Assembly (NCBI RefSeq): GCF_003194625.1
Contig: NZ_QHKX01000002.1
Span: 248,001-312,000, forward strand
Length of the DNA: 64,000 nt
Direction of reading: 5' to 3'
DNA from: Nocardioides solisilvae
GTDB taxonomy: Bacteria; Actinomycetota; Actinomycetes; Propionibacteriales; Nocardioidaceae
The notes under the pieces are model-generated. The model saw nothing but the letters and a program-made list of their open reading frames with translations, ran no database searches and was not told the origin of the DNA. Positions within the stretch are counted from its first letter, which is position 1. Each line of letters begins with the position of its first letter. The position numbers were made by a program, and so were the translations under genes. Of the stretch, positions 41,872 to 50,289 are shown in pieces.

Positions 41872-42114
41872 ATGGCCATCCCCACCCCAGGTTCACACTT
41901 GACCCATGACGAGCTGTCGACGCCCAGCGAGATGCGCGCCGATGCTCGTGCGGTCGTGTCCTCCCTCCGCCTGGAGCGGGTGGCCAGGGCTGCAGTCCAG
42001 CAGGCGCCGAGCATCCACTTCGAGGACTACCCCCGAGAGGTGCGCAAGAGCGAGATCCGGGTCAGCGCGGCAGCGGCCCGGCTCGCCAATGCCCTGCACC
42101 TGCACTTGGACTGA
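41872..42114 (+). CDS. Small hypothetical protein (80 residues)
   Basis: Function not recognised. The protein is helical and soluble: DELSTPSEMRADARAVVSSL, LERVARAAVQQAPSIHFEDY and PREVRKSEIRVSAAAARLAN. No Cys, membrane helix or known motif is visible. Coding is supported by the fit of the leaderless start (TAGCGT seven bases upstream), normal third-position GC bias and a strong terminator right after the stop. Two Mtb genes between AdoK and the HesB gene are of unknown type (Rv2203), but I cannot say they are related. Confidence 0.65.
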   Translation: MAIPTPGSHLTHDELSTPSEMRADARAVVSSLRLERVARAAVQQAPSIHFEDYPREVRKSEIRVSAAAARLANALHLHLD

Positions 42115-42143
42115 GGCCCACCGTCCGCCAGCCCGGACGACGA

Positions 42144-42171
42144 GAAGCCCCCGCCGGCAGGCGGGGGCTTC
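42144..42171. terminator. Intrinsic terminator in convergent gap
   Basis: GAAGCCCCCGCC (42144-42155) pairs with GGCGGGGGCTTC (42160-42171) around GGCA: 12 pairs, followed by TTCGTGTCC on the plus strand. It can also serve the HesB gene on the other strand. Confidence 0.8.
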
Positions 42172-42210
42172 TTCGTGTCCGGACGACTCGCCGGGGCGAG
42201 CCGCGTCGGC

Positions 42211-42573
42211 TCAGTGGAACGAGTCGCCGCAGGCGCAGGATCCGGTCGCGTTGGGGTTGTCGATCGTGAAGCCCTGCTTCTCGATCGAGTCCACGAAGTC
42301 GATCATGGCGCCGTTGAGGTAGGGCACGCTCATCCGGTCGACGACGACGGTGACGCCGTCGAAGTCGGTGGTCACGTCGCCGTCGAGCGTGCGCTCGTCG
42401 AAGAAGAGCTGGTAGCGCAGGCCCGAGCAACCGCCCGGCTGCACGGAGATCCGCAGCGCGAGGTCGTCCCGGCCCTCCTGCTCCAGGAGGCTCTTGACCT
42501 TCGCGGCCGCGACCGGGCTCAGGTTGATCTGGTCGGTGCGGCGCTCTTCGGTGGTCTCGACCTGCTCGGTCAT
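42211..42573 (-). CDS. erpA: HesB/IscA/ErpA-type iron-sulfur cluster carrier
   Basis: A-type carrier that hands Fe-S clusters to target proteins. The 120-residue protein has the three family cysteines: Cys49 in QPGGCSGLRYQ, and Cys113 and Cys115 in GSCACGDSFH at the C-terminus. The preceding SPVAAAKVKSLLEQEG and DGVTVVVDRMSVPYLNGAMIDF match the fold. Rv2204c is at the same place. Users nearby include NadA and the Rieske protein. ATG at 42573 has GGGAG about seven bases upstream. Confidence 0.94.
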   Translation of the reverse strand: MTEQVETTEERRTDQINLSPVAAAKVKSLLEQEGRDDLALRISVQPGGCSGLRYQLFFDERTLDGDVTTDFDGVTVVVDRMSVPYLNGAMIDFVDSIEKQGFTIDNPNATGSCACGDSFH

Positions 42574-42681
42574 CTCGATCTCCCGTGGGTCAGCTCGTGG
42601 TGGTCCGACGTCGTCGACGTCTTCATCGGGTCAAGGGTCTCACAGTCGTGGTTATTCCTCGCGGGGTCCCGGGCTCCCGGT

Positions 42682-43770
42682 TCACCCCGTCGACCAGCTC
42701 CGGGCCACCCGCTGGGCGAGGTCGGCCAGCGCGTCGGCCGGTCGGCCCAGCGCCCGCTCCTCGCCGTACGCCTCCGCCACCGAGTAGGCCGACTCGATGC
42801 CCAGCGCCCGCATCTCGCGGGAGCCGACGAGCACCCTGCCCGCCAGGGCGACGCAGGGACGCAGCTGCTCGCCGGCGACCTCCGCCACCCCGTAGGGCAC
42901 CTTGCCCGCCCGGCTGGAGAAGTCGAAGGCCCCCTCCCCCGTCAGCACCAGGTCGGCCCGGCGGGCCCGCGCGGCCAGGTCCACCGCGGCAGCCACGAGG
43001 CCGATGCCCGGCTCGCGCCGCGCGCCCAGCAGGAGCAGGGCGAAGCCCAGGCCGCCGGCGGCGCCCGCCCCCGGCTCCAGGGAGGTACGACGGTCGCACG
43101 CCGCCGCGAGCTGCTCCAGGGCGACGTCGACCGCGACCAGCTCCTCCTCGGCGATCCCCTTCTGGGGGCCGTAGGTCCGGGCGGCGCCGAAGAGGCCGGT
43201 CAGCGGGTTGTCGACGTCCGTGGCCGCGACCAGCTCGAGGCCCGCCACCGCGGCCCGCGCCGCCGACAGGTCCACCCGGCCGACCCCGGCGAGGGCCCGC
43301 GGTCCCGCGTCCAGCGGCACGTCGGCGGTCGCCCCGAGCGCGGCCAGCAGGCCGGCGCCCCCGTCGCTGGTCGCCGAGCCGCCCAGGCCGACCACGACCG
43401 TGCGCGCCCCGGCGTCCCGGGCGTGCAGCAGGAGCTCGCCCACGCCACGGGTGGTCCGGTCCAGGGGGTCGGTCCCGTCGGCGAGGTGCAGCCCGCACGC
43501 CTGAGCCGACTCGACGTAGGCGACGCCGTCCACGAGGAGCAGCGAGGCCGGGACCCGGCCCCCGGCGGGCCCGTGGACCGACAGGGCGAGCAGCTCCCCC
43601 CCGAGCGAGGCGTGCAGGACGTCGACGAAGCCCGGCCCCCCGTCGGCCATCGGGGCCAGGTCGAGGACGTCGTCGGGCGCGTGCCGCGACCACCCCCTCG
43701 CGATCGCCGCGGCGGCCTGGACGGCGGTCAGGGTGCCGGCGAACTTGTCCGGGGCGACGAGCACACGCAT
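42682..43770 (-). CDS. Glycerate kinase (GarK/GlxK family)
   Basis: Phosphorylates D-glycerate. The 362-residue protein has the family's first motif LVAPDKFAGTLTAVQAA, MADGGPGFVD, VGLGGSATSDGGAGLLAALGA, DVDNPLTGLFGAARTYGPQKG and LVLTGEGAFDFSS. This matches the type I glycerate kinase fold. Rv2205c holds the same place in mycobacteria. ATG at 43770 lies six bases after CAGTAT on the minus strand, another leaderless-type start. Confidence 0.92.
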   Translation of the reverse strand: MRVLVAPDKFAGTLTAVQAAAAIARGWSRHAPDDVLDLAPMADGGPGFVDVLHASLGGELLALSVHGPAGGRVPASLLLVDGVAYVESAQACGLHLADGTDPLDRTTRGVGELLLHARDAGARTVVVGLGGSATSDGGAGLLAALGATADVPLDAGPRALAGVGRVDLSAARAAVAGLELVAATDVDNPLTGLFGAARTYGPQKGIAEEELVAVDVALEQLAAACDRRTSLEPGAGAAGGLGFALLLLGARREPGIGLVAAAVDLAARARRADLVLTGEGAFDFSSRAGKVPYGVAEVAGEQLRPCVALAGRVLVGSREMRALGIESAYSVAEAYGEERALGRPADALADLAQRVARSWSTG

Positions 43771-43821
43771 GTGCCCATACTGCCGTGTCGCCCCACGGCG
43801 TCGGCGTACGATGCCCGGGTC

Positions 43822-44730
43822 ATGACAGTCGTGCCGGAACCCGAGCGTCCCGACCTCCGGATCCGACCCCTGCACCGCGACGACCTGCGGGTCGTCGAGC
43901 GCCTCTCCTCGCACGCGTTCCTCGACCTGGAGCAGCGCCTCGCCGTGCCGGGCAGCGCCGCCCCGGTGGGGCGCTCCGTCCAGGCCGCCCAGGTGTGGAT
44001 CGCGCGGACCGCGCGGCTGCTGGAGAGCGACGCCGACGGCTGCTGGGTCGCCGAGCTCGGCGACGACGTGGCCGGCTTCGCGACCTCCTTCCGGCGCGAG
44101 ACGACCTGGTTCCTCTCGACGTACGCCGTCCTCCCCCGCTGGCAGGGGCTGGGGATCGGCAAGGCACTGCTCGACGCCGCGCTCACCTACTCCCGGGGCT
44201 GCGTGCGGGGCATGCTCAGCGCGTCGTCGGACCCCCGGGCGGCCAGGCGGTACCGCCTGGCGGGCTTCGACCTGCACCCCCAGATGCGGCTGGAGGGCAC
44301 GGTCGACCGCAGCGCCGTCCCGGAGCTGCGCCACCTGCGCGCCGGGACCTCCGGCGACCAGGAGTGGATGGACTCGCTCGACCGCACGGCCCGCGGGGCC
44401 GGCCGCGGCCACGACCACGCCTTCCTCCGCTCGGTGCACCGCCTGCGCGTCATCGACCACCGGACCGGGCGCGGCTACGCCTACAGCAACCTGGACGGCG
44501 TCCAGCTCCTGGCCGCCGACAACCGGCGCACCGCCACGCGGCTGCTCTGGGACGCGCTGGCGGCGGTGCCCGAGGGCCGCACCACGCGCGTCGCCCACGT
44601 GACCGGCGCCAACCAGTGGGCGGTGGAGACGGCCATGGAGGCCGGGCTGCACGTCCGGCTGGACGGCTACCTCGGGCTCAAGGGGCTCAAGCCCCCGACG
44701 CCGTACCTGCACCACGGCGCCCTGCTCTGA
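43822..44730 (+). CDS. GNAT-family N-acetyltransferase
   Basis: A 302-residue acetyltransferase. The N-terminal GNAT domain (about 12-155) has the acetyl-CoA loop in VLPRWQGLGIGKALLDAALT, where QGLGIGKA matches the Q/RxxGxG/A signature, and RYRLAGFDLHPQMRLEG at its end. The C-terminal half (160-302) looks like a second, divergent GNAT domain (ARLLWDALAAVPEG, HVTGANQWAVETAMEAGL). Substrate unknown. The ATG is nine bases after TACGAT (43807-43812). A short direct repeat CTCTGAGCGCCC lies just after the stop. Confidence 0.88.
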   Translation: MTVVPEPERPDLRIRPLHRDDLRVVERLSSHAFLDLEQRLAVPGSAAPVGRSVQAAQVWIARTARLLESDADGCWVAELGDDVAGFATSFRRETTWFLSTYAVLPRWQGLGIGKALLDAALTYSRGCVRGMLSASSDPRAARRYRLAGFDLHPQMRLEGTVDRSAVPELRHLRAGTSGDQEWMDSLDRTARGAGRGHDHAFLRSVHRLRVIDHRTGRGYAYSNLDGVQLLAADNRRTATRLLWDALAAVPEGRTTRVAHVTGANQWAVETAMEAGLHVRLDGYLGLKGLKPPTPYLHHGALL

Positions 44731-44767
44731 GCGCCCTGCCCTGAGCTCCCTGCTCTGAGCGCCCGGG

Positions 44768-45949
44768 TCAGTCCCGCTGGGAACGTCCCGGCAGGGCGAG
44801 CATCCGCTCCAGCGCCACCTGCGCCCAGGCCTGCGTCTCGGCGTCCACCTCGATCCGGTTGACCACCGTGCCGCCGACGAGCGACTCCAGCGCCCACACC
44901 AGGTGCGGCAGGTCGATCCGGTTCATCGTCGAGCAGTAGCAGACGTTGCGGTCGAGGAAGACGATGTTCTTGTCGGGGTGGGCGTCCGCGAGCCGCTTGA
45001 CGAGGTTGAGCTCGGTGCCGATCGCCCAGGTGGTGCCGGAGGGCGCGGCCTCGATCGTCTTGATGATGAACTCGGTGGAGCCGACCAGGTCGGCCTTGAG
45101 CACCACCTCGTGGCGGCACTCGGGGTGGACCAGGACCTTGAGGTCGGGATGGGTCGCGCGCAGCTCGTCGACGACGTCCTCGCTGAACCGGCCGTGCACC
45201 GAGCAGTGGCCGCGCCACAGGATCATCCGCGCGTCGCGCAGCTCCTCGGGCGTCAGGCCGCCGCCGGGGAGGAGGGGGTTCCAGACGACGCAGTCGTCCA
45301 GGTCCATGCCGAGCTGCAGGACGGCCGTGTTGCGCCCCAGGTGCTGGTCGGGGAGGAAGAGGACCTTGGCGTCGGAGTCGACCCCGCCCTTCTCGCCGAA
45401 CGCCCACTCGAGCGCCACGTCGGCGTTGGACGAGGTGCAGACCGCCCCGCCGTGCCTGCCGCAGAACGCCTTGATGTCGGCCGAGGAGTTCATGTAGGTC
45501 ACGGGGACGACCTGGTCGGCGATCCCCGCTGCCTCGAGGGCCTCCCAGCAGTCCTCGACCTGGGCCAGACGGGCCATGTCGGCCATCGAGCAGCCCGCCG
45601 CGAGGTCGGGCAGGACGACCTGCTGGTCGTCGGAGGTGAGGATGTCGGCGGACTCGGCCATGAAGTGGACGCCGCAGAAGACGATGAACTCCGCGTCCGG
45701 GCGGGCCGCCGCCTCGCGCGCGAGCTTGAAGCTGTCGCCGGTCACGTCGGCGAACTGGATCACCTCGTCGCGCTGGTAGTGGTGGCCCAGGACGAAGACC
45801 CGGTCGCCGAGGGCCTCCTTCGCCGCGCGAGCGCGGGCGACGAGGGTCGGGTCGGAGGCGACCGGGAGGTCGCCGGGGCACTCCACTCCGCGCTCCGCGT
45901 CCAGGTCCCGGCCCTTGCCGAGGGGCAGCAGCGGCAGGTCGATCGTCAT
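44768..45949 (-). CDS. nadA: Quinolinate synthase A
   Basis: Makes quinolinate from iminoaspartate and dihydroxyacetone phosphate in NAD synthesis, using a [4Fe-4S] cluster. The 393-residue protein has VLGHHYQRDEVIQFADVTGD, VFCGVHFMAESADIL with Cys92, RGHCSVHGRFS with Cys249 and NVCYCSTMNRIDL with Cys337/339; these are the candidate cluster ligands. nadB and nadC, its usual partners, are not in the window. The ATG lies six bases after TAGGAT (complement of 45956-45961), so it is probably a leaderless single gene. Confidence 0.95.
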   Translation of the reverse strand: MTIDLPLLPLGKGRDLDAERGVECPGDLPVASDPTLVARARAAKEALGDRVFVLGHHYQRDEVIQFADVTGDSFKLAREAAARPDAEFIVFCGVHFMAESADILTSDDQQVVLPDLAAGCSMADMARLAQVEDCWEALEAAGIADQVVPVTYMNSSADIKAFCGRHGGAVCTSSNADVALEWAFGEKGGVDSDAKVLFLPDQHLGRNTAVLQLGMDLDDCVVWNPLLPGGGLTPEELRDARMILWRGHCSVHGRFSEDVVDELRATHPDLKVLVHPECRHEVVLKADLVGSTEFIIKTIEAAPSGTTWAIGTELNLVKRLADAHPDKNIVFLDRNVCYCSTMNRIDLPHLVWALESLVGGTVVNRIEVDAETQAWAQVALERMLALPGRSQRD

Positions 45950-46010
45950 GGGCGCATCCTATGCGCACCCCCCGCACGCGCACCGCGCGCGGACCCCCGG
46001 CGGGCGGCAG

Positions 46011-46874
46011 TCAGGACGCCGACGTCACCGGCAGGGAGAGCCACACCGTGGTGCCGCCGCCGGGACCCTCCTCGACCCCGACCTCGCCCCCGTGGGCGGT
46101 GACGACGCGTCGGACGGTGGCCAGGCCCAGCCCGAGCCCGGGGACGCGCTTGTCCAGGCGGACCATGGGCTCCAGGACGCGCTCGCGGTCCTCCGCGGGG
46201 ATGCCCCGGCCGTCGTCGGTCACGGTCACGCGGGACCTGTCGTCGTGGGACTCGGCCGCCACCACCACGCGCGGGGCCGCGCCGTCGGTCGCGAACTTCA
46301 CGGCGTTCTCCAGCAGGCCCGTGAGGACGACGCGCCAGTCGCCGGGGGCGCCGGGCACGGTGGGCAGGGTGCCCTGGACCACGACCTCGCTCGGCAGCAG
46401 GCCCTCGAGGGCCGCCAGCACCGCCTCCAGCTCGGCCTGCAGGTCGGTGGTGCCCGCGCTCGGCTCGTGGGCGTGGTCCAGCAGGTCGGCGGTCATCCGC
46501 TTCATCCGCGCCGCGCTGCCGCTGGCGCGCTCCAGCAGGGAGACCAGGAGCTGCTGCGAGTCGTCGACCTGGTCGCGGGCGATCTCCAGCGACATGGAGA
46601 CCGCGGCGAGGGGGTTGTTGAGGTCGTGCGCGACCTGGCCCACCACCCGGGCCACCTCGGCCTCCGCGCGGGCGGCCGCCTCGTGGGCGTCGAAGGCGCG
46701 GGCGTCGGCCGCGACGAGCGCGGCCTCGAGACGGCGCAGGGCGGCCAGGTCGTCGGCGTCCGCGAGCGCGGCCGCCAGCCGCTGCAGGTCGGCGGTCACC
46801 TCGGGAGGCGTCCCCGCGGGGCTCGCGGGGCTCGCGGGGCTATCGGCGCGGTCGTCAGGGGTGTCGGGGCTCAC
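46011..46874 (-). CDS. Soluble HisKA-type histidine kinase at the end of the Psp operon
   Basis: A 287-residue kinase without membrane helix. A Pro/Ala-rich start with a SPASPASPAG repeat (coded by 9-bp DNA repeats) is followed by a helix (about 35-80), the phospho-acceptor box VGQVAHDLNNPLAAVSMSLE with His, and HATPase motifs LENAVKFATDG, VTDDGRGI and GLGLGLATVRRVV. No regulator gene is adjacent, so its partner is unknown. GTG at 46874 overlaps the pspAB stop as GTGA, which ties the kinase to the envelope-stress genes. Confidence 0.88.
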   Translation of the reverse strand: MSPDTPDDRADSPASPASPAGTPPEVTADLQRLAAALADADDLAALRRLEAALVAADARAFDAHEAAARAEAEVARVVGQVAHDLNNPLAAVSMSLEIARDQVDDSQQLLVSLLERASGSAARMKRMTADLLDHAHEPSAGTTDLQAELEAVLAALEGLLPSEVVVQGTLPTVPGAPGDWRVVLTGLLENAVKFATDGAAPRVVVAAESHDDRSRVTVTDDGRGIPAEDRERVLEPMVRLDKRVPGLGLGLATVRRVVTAHGGEVGVEEGPGGGTTVWLSLPVTSAS

Positions 46875-47446
46875 AGTCCCGGAGCATCCCACACCGCGAG
46901 CCACCTCTGGAGGTCTTTCTCCATGGGGAGCTCGCCGGCGAGGAGGTCGCGGACCTGGAGCTCGAGCAGGTTGTCGCGCCGCTTCTCCCCCGGCACCTGC
47001 GCGAAGGGGTAGAAGGTGCCCTGCTTGTAGAGGTAGACGAGCCCGACGGTCCGCCCGTCGGGTCCGCGGAAGGGCACCAGGGTGCAGAGCAGGGAGTGCC
47101 CGAAGCCCTGGCCGGCCAGGCTGGTGTTGACGGCGTGGAGGTCGGTGCAGAGCCCCGAGACGTCGCCGGGGTCCCCCTCCGTCACGAGCCAGGTGTAGCC
47201 GTAGGGATCCTGGGTGGTGGTGACCGGGGGCGCCCCGGGATCGCTGCCGAGCAGCGCCACCACGTCGTCCTGCGTCTGCGCGAAGGCCGCGCCCGCCGCA
47301 GCCCGGTAGCAGACCGAACCGGTGCCGGTCGGCAGGAGCCCGGCGGCCGTCTGCAGGGTGACCGCCGCGCTCGGCACGAGGAAGAGCGCGTCCAGGTCGG
47401 GCGCCTTGGGGCGCGCCCGCCCCATGAGGGAGTCCCAGAAGCCCAC
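46871..47446 (-). CDS. pspAB: PspA-associated protein PspAB
   Basis: A 191-residue protein of the PspAB family, found only next to PspA in actinobacteria. Features are the N-terminal MGFWDSLMGRARPKAPDLDALF, VTLQTAAGLLPTGTGSVCYR, DPYGYTWLVTE and the C-terminal KRRDNLLELQVRDLLAGELPMEKDLQRW. The function is not known; it likely helps PspA on the inner membrane. It lies five bases after htpX and overlaps the histidine kinase gene. Confidence 0.9.
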   Translation of the reverse strand: MGFWDSLMGRARPKAPDLDALFLVPSAAVTLQTAAGLLPTGTGSVCYRAAAGAAFAQTQDDVVALLGSDPGAPPVTTTQDPYGYTWLVTEGDPGDVSGLCTDLHAVNTSLAGQGFGHSLLCTLVPFRGPDGRTVGLVYLYKQGTFYPFAQVPGEKRRDNLLELQVRDLLAGELPMEKDLQRWLAVWDAPGL

Positions 47447-47451
47447 GCCGG

Positions 47452-48363
47452 TCAGCCCGTCGGCCGGGAGAGCTCGCCCTGGATCCGCGCGAGCTGCTCG
47501 AGCCGCTGCTCCAGGGAGGGGTGCGTGGCCGTGATCGTCCGCAGGGAGGCGCCGCTGACGGCGGGGGCGATGAAGAAGGCGTTCATCGCCTTCGTCCCGC
47601 GGAGGTCCTGCTCAGGGATCATCGACATCTCGCCGGTGATCTTCTGCAGGGCCGAGGCCAGGGCGGCCGGCTTGCTGGTCAGGTAGGCACCGGCGCGGTC
47701 GGCGGAGAGCTCCCGGTAGCGGGACAAGAGCCGGGTGAGGAAGAAGCTGACGGCGTAGACCACCAGGCTCACGACCAGGGCGATCGCGAAGGCGGCCGCG
47801 GTGCCCTGGTTGTTGTTGCCCCGACCCCGGGTCAGCCCGCCGAACTGGGCGCTGCGCGTCAGCATGCCGGCGACGATGCCCGCCGACGACGCGAGCGTCA
47901 TCACCAGCACGTCGCGGTGCGCCACGTGGGAGAGCTCGTGGGCCAGCACGCCCTCCAGCTCCTCGGCGGTCAGCTTGCCCAGGATGCCCGTGGTCACGCA
48001 GACCACCGCCCGGTCGGGCGAGCGCCCGGTGGCGAAGGCGTTGGGGATCGCGAGGTCGGCGACCCCCACCCGCGGCTTCGGCATGTCGGCCATCGCGCAG
48101 AGCCGGTCGATCATGCCGTGCAGCTCGGGGGCCTCCTCGGGAGTGACCTCCCGGGCGCGCATCGCCCGCATGGCGACCTTGTCGGAGCTCCACCACTGGT
48201 AGAAGGCGACGCCGATCCCGGCGAAACCGATGAGCAGCGCGAAGTCGCTGAAGAGGTACATCAGCGTGACGACGAGGCCGACCAGCAGCGCCCCGAGGAG
48301 GAACATCACCAGGGTCATCCGGGCGGTGAGCCCGGTGTCCTTGATGAAACGGGTCTGCGACAT
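47452..48363 (-). CDS. htpX: HtpX-type membrane zinc metalloprotease
   Basis: A 303-residue M48 protease that degrades damaged membrane proteins. Two N-terminal helices (about 14-36 and 41-56), the zinc site HELSH at 142-146 in AHELSHVAHRDVLVM, two further helices (about 155-170, 190-212), and the third ligand in YRELSADRAGAYLT. The end MIPEQDLRGTKAMNAFFI and THPSLEQRLEQLARI is typical of HtpX. Lying inside the pspA operon, it fits a membrane quality-control role. Confidence 0.93.
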   Translation of the reverse strand: MSQTRFIKDTGLTARMTLVMFLLGALLVGLVVTLMYLFSDFALLIGFAGIGVAFYQWWSSDKVAMRAMRAREVTPEEAPELHGMIDRLCAMADMPKPRVGVADLAIPNAFATGRSPDRAVVCVTTGILGKLTAEELEGVLAHELSHVAHRDVLVMTLASSAGIVAGMLTRSAQFGGLTRGRGNNNQGTAAAFAIALVVSLVVYAVSFFLTRLLSRYRELSADRAGAYLTSKPAALASALQKITGEMSMIPEQDLRGTKAMNAFFIAPAVSGASLRTITATHPSLEQRLEQLARIQGELSRPTG

Positions 48364-48364
48364 G

Positions 48365-48643
48365 TCAGCCCGGGATGAGGCCGTCGTCGTTGAGCATCGC
48401 GCGCACCTCGTCGAGCGCCGCGTCGGCCATCGGGAGGATCAGGTCGGACTCGTCCAGGCTGTCCAGCTCGTGCTGGGTGCCGGCGGTGCGGACACCGTCC
48501 AGGAGCGCTTCCAGGGCGGAGCGGAACGACGCCTCGTCGCCAGCCTCGACCGCCTGCTCCACGGCCGCGTCGAGCTCGTTGAGCCGGTCGACCGCGTCCT
48601 CGGGGACGTCGAACTGGCCCTCGCCCAGGATCCGGACGATCAT
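48365..48643 (-). CDS. pspAA: PspA-associated protein PspAA
   Basis: A 92-residue protein of the PspAA family with a small mixed fold: MIVRILGEGQFDVPEDAVDRL, NELDAAVEQAVEAG, DEASFRSALEALLDGVRTAG and the end DAALDEVRAMLNDDGLIPG. In actinobacteria it always follows pspA. The ATG overlaps the pspA stop as ATGA (48640-48643); its stop is one base from the htpX start. Probably a partner of PspA; its molecular role is unknown. Confidence 0.92.
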   Translation of the reverse strand: MIVRILGEGQFDVPEDAVDRLNELDAAVEQAVEAGDEASFRSALEALLDGVRTAGTQHELDSLDESDLILPMADAALDEVRAMLNDDGLIPG

Positions 48644-49431
48644 CGCGCCTCACCCTCCGTGGTCGACCGGGAGGTCTCCTCCCCCAGCACGTCGCCGGCG
48701 GCGGCACCCGTCCCGGGCTCGAGGGCCTCGGGGGCCCGACCGGACTTCAGGCGGGCCAGCTCGGCCTCCACGTCGGAGGTGGAGCTCATCGCGTCCAGCT
48801 CGCGGGCGATGTCGTCGCCGCCACCGGGCTGGGAGACGTCGTCGAGGGCGCCGGAGGCGAGCAGCTCGTCGATGGCGCCGGCCCGCGCCTGCATCTGGGC
48901 GGTCTTGTCCTCGGCGCGCTGGATGGCGAGCCCCACGTCGCCCATCTCCTCGCCGATGCCCGACATCGCCTCGTTGATGCGGGTCTGCGCCTGGGCCGCG
49001 GTGTAGGTCGCCTTGATGGTCTCCTTGCGGGTCCGGAAGGACTCGACCTTGGCCTGCAGCCGCTGCTGGGCGAGGGTGAGCTTCTCCTCCTCCGCCTGGA
49101 GCTGGGCGTGCTGGGCCTGGAGGTCCTGGATCTGGGTGGCGAGGCCGGACTTGCGGGTCAGCGCCTCGCGCGCGAGGTCCTCGCGGCCCATGTCGATCGC
49201 CTTCTGGGCCTGGCCGGTGAGCTTGTCGGCCTGCTGGGTGAGCTGGTTGACCTGCAGCTCGACCCGCTTGCGGCTGGTCGCGACGTCCGCGACGCCGCGA
49301 CGTACCTTCGAGAGGAGCTCGAGCTGGCGCTGGTAGCTGTAGTCCAGCGTCTCCCGGGGGTCCTCGGCACGGTCCAGGGCCTTGTTGGCCTTGGACCGGA
49401 AGATCAGGCTGATGCGCTTCATGAGACTCAT
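48640..49431 (-). CDS. pspA: PspA/IM30 family membrane-stress protein
   Basis: An ESCRT-III-like protein that binds and repairs the inner membrane. The 263-residue protein is almost all helix: the amphipathic start MSLMKRISLIFRSKANKAL, then DPRETLDYSYQRQLELLSKV and a long coiled coil (about 40-205), and a flexible, acidic C-terminal part (about 205-263). ATG at 49431 is chosen since it places the amphipathic helix at the N-terminus; a GAGGGAGGGG stretch lies upstream. It is the first gene of the pspA-pspAA-htpX-pspAB-kinase operon. Confidence 0.94.
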   Translation of the reverse strand: MSLMKRISLIFRSKANKALDRAEDPRETLDYSYQRQLELLSKVRRGVADVATSRKRVELQVNQLTQQADKLTGQAQKAIDMGREDLAREALTRKSGLATQIQDLQAQHAQLQAEEEKLTLAQQRLQAKVESFRTRKETIKATYTAAQAQTRINEAMSGIGEEMGDVGLAIQRAEDKTAQMQARAGAIDELLASGALDDVSQPGGGDDIARELDAMSSTSDVEAELARLKSGRAPEALEPGTGAAAGDVLGEETSRSTTEGEAR

Positions 49432-49565
49432 GGGGGCGGGCCCCTCCCTCGTGCTGGTCGCTGGTGCGGTGGTTCTCACCCTAGGGCCAAGCGCAAGACG
49501 GGACGAGGGGCCCCCGGGCGGTAGGCTGGAGCGGTTCCCGCCGCACCTCTCACGAAGGTCCCCCG
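49432..49565. promoter_or_regulatory. Divergent region between the Psp operon and the DUF3043 gene
   Basis: On the plus strand TAGGCT (around 49522) may be the -10 box of the DUF3043 gene, which has CACGAAGG before its TTG. On the minus strand the pspA ribosome-binding region GAGGGAGG lies about ten bases before the ATG. I could not find a convincing regulator site for the stress operon. Confidence 0.35.
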
Positions 49566-50222
49566 TTGCTCCGACGCACGAAGTCCGACCGGCCCGCCGC
49601 GGCCGGCCCCGCCGCTCCGGCCGCCCCGTCCACCGACGCGCCGACCACTCCCTCCGCGGGTGGCGCGCCCGAGACCGCCGACCCGCGGCGCCCCCAGGGC
49701 AAGGGTCGCCCCACGCCCTCCCGCAAGGAGGCCGAGGCGGCCGCCCGCGCCCGGGCGAAGGTGCCGCGGACCCGCAAGGAGCTGGCCGCCGCCAAGCGCG
49801 CCGCCCGGGTGGACGCCAACGCGAAGGTGCGCGAGGCCCTCAAGACCGGGGACGAGCGCCACCTGCCGGCGCGCGACCGCGGGCCCGTGAAGCGGTTCAT
49901 CCGGGACTTCGTGGACTCGCGCCTCTCCGTGGTGGAGCTGCTCATCCCGATCATGCTGGTCACGCTCGTCATGGGCTGGACCGGCAACGAGCAGCTGGCC
50001 TACCTGGGCAACCTCGTCCTCTTCGGCGGCCTGGTGATGATCGTGCTGGACGGCGTGCTCATGCGCTTCCGTCTCCGCCGCGAGCTCCGCCGCCGGTTCC
50101 CCGACGCGCCCACCAAGGGCACGACGTACTACGCGGTGATGCGGGCCATGCAGATGAAGTTCCTGCGGCTGCCCAAGGCGCAGGTCCGGATCGGCGAGAA
50201 GCTGCCCGAGCACTACCGCTGA
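49566..50222 (+). CDS. DUF3043 membrane protein
   Basis: A 218-residue protein of the DUF3043 family, common in actinobacteria. The N-terminal half is disordered and basic (GKGRPTPSRKEAEAAARARA, VPRTRKELAAAKRAAR), followed by RDRGPVKRFIRDFVDSRLSV, two membrane helices (about 120-140 and 145-163) and a cytosolic end with LRRELRRRFPDAPTKGTTYYAVMR. Function unknown. TTG at 49566 is chosen because CGAAGG lies about ten bases upstream and the frame is closed before it. Confidence 0.88.
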   Translation: MLRRTKSDRPAAAGPAAPAAPSTDAPTTPSAGGAPETADPRRPQGKGRPTPSRKEAEAAARARAKVPRTRKELAAAKRAARVDANAKVREALKTGDERHLPARDRGPVKRFIRDFVDSRLSVVELLIPIMLVTLVMGWTGNEQLAYLGNLVLFGGLVMIVLDGVLMRFRLRRELRRRFPDAPTKGTTYYAVMRAMQMKFLRLPKAQVRIGEKLPEHYR

Positions 50223-50280
50223 GGTGCGGGGCGCTGAGGTGTGGGGCGCTGACGGTGTGGGCGCTGAGGGGCGTGCGGCG
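50219..50280. repeat. Degenerate 15-bp tandem repeat between DUF3043 and EamA genes
   Basis: CTGAGGTGCGGGGCG (50219-50233), CTGAGGTGTGGGGCG (50234-50248), CTGACGGTGTGGGCG (50249-50263) and a 17-bp variant (50264-50280) follow each other. The first copy covers the TGA stop of the DUF3043 gene. A fifth partial copy leads into the ATG at 50290. Copy number could vary between strains. Confidence 0.7.
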
Positions 50281-50289
50281 CTGACGGGC

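Noticed and set aside
44724..44765. Short repeat CTCTGAGCGCCC after the GNAT gene as an attachment site
   Set aside because: Only two imperfect short copies, no integrase or tRNA end nearby; best seen as local sequence duplication.
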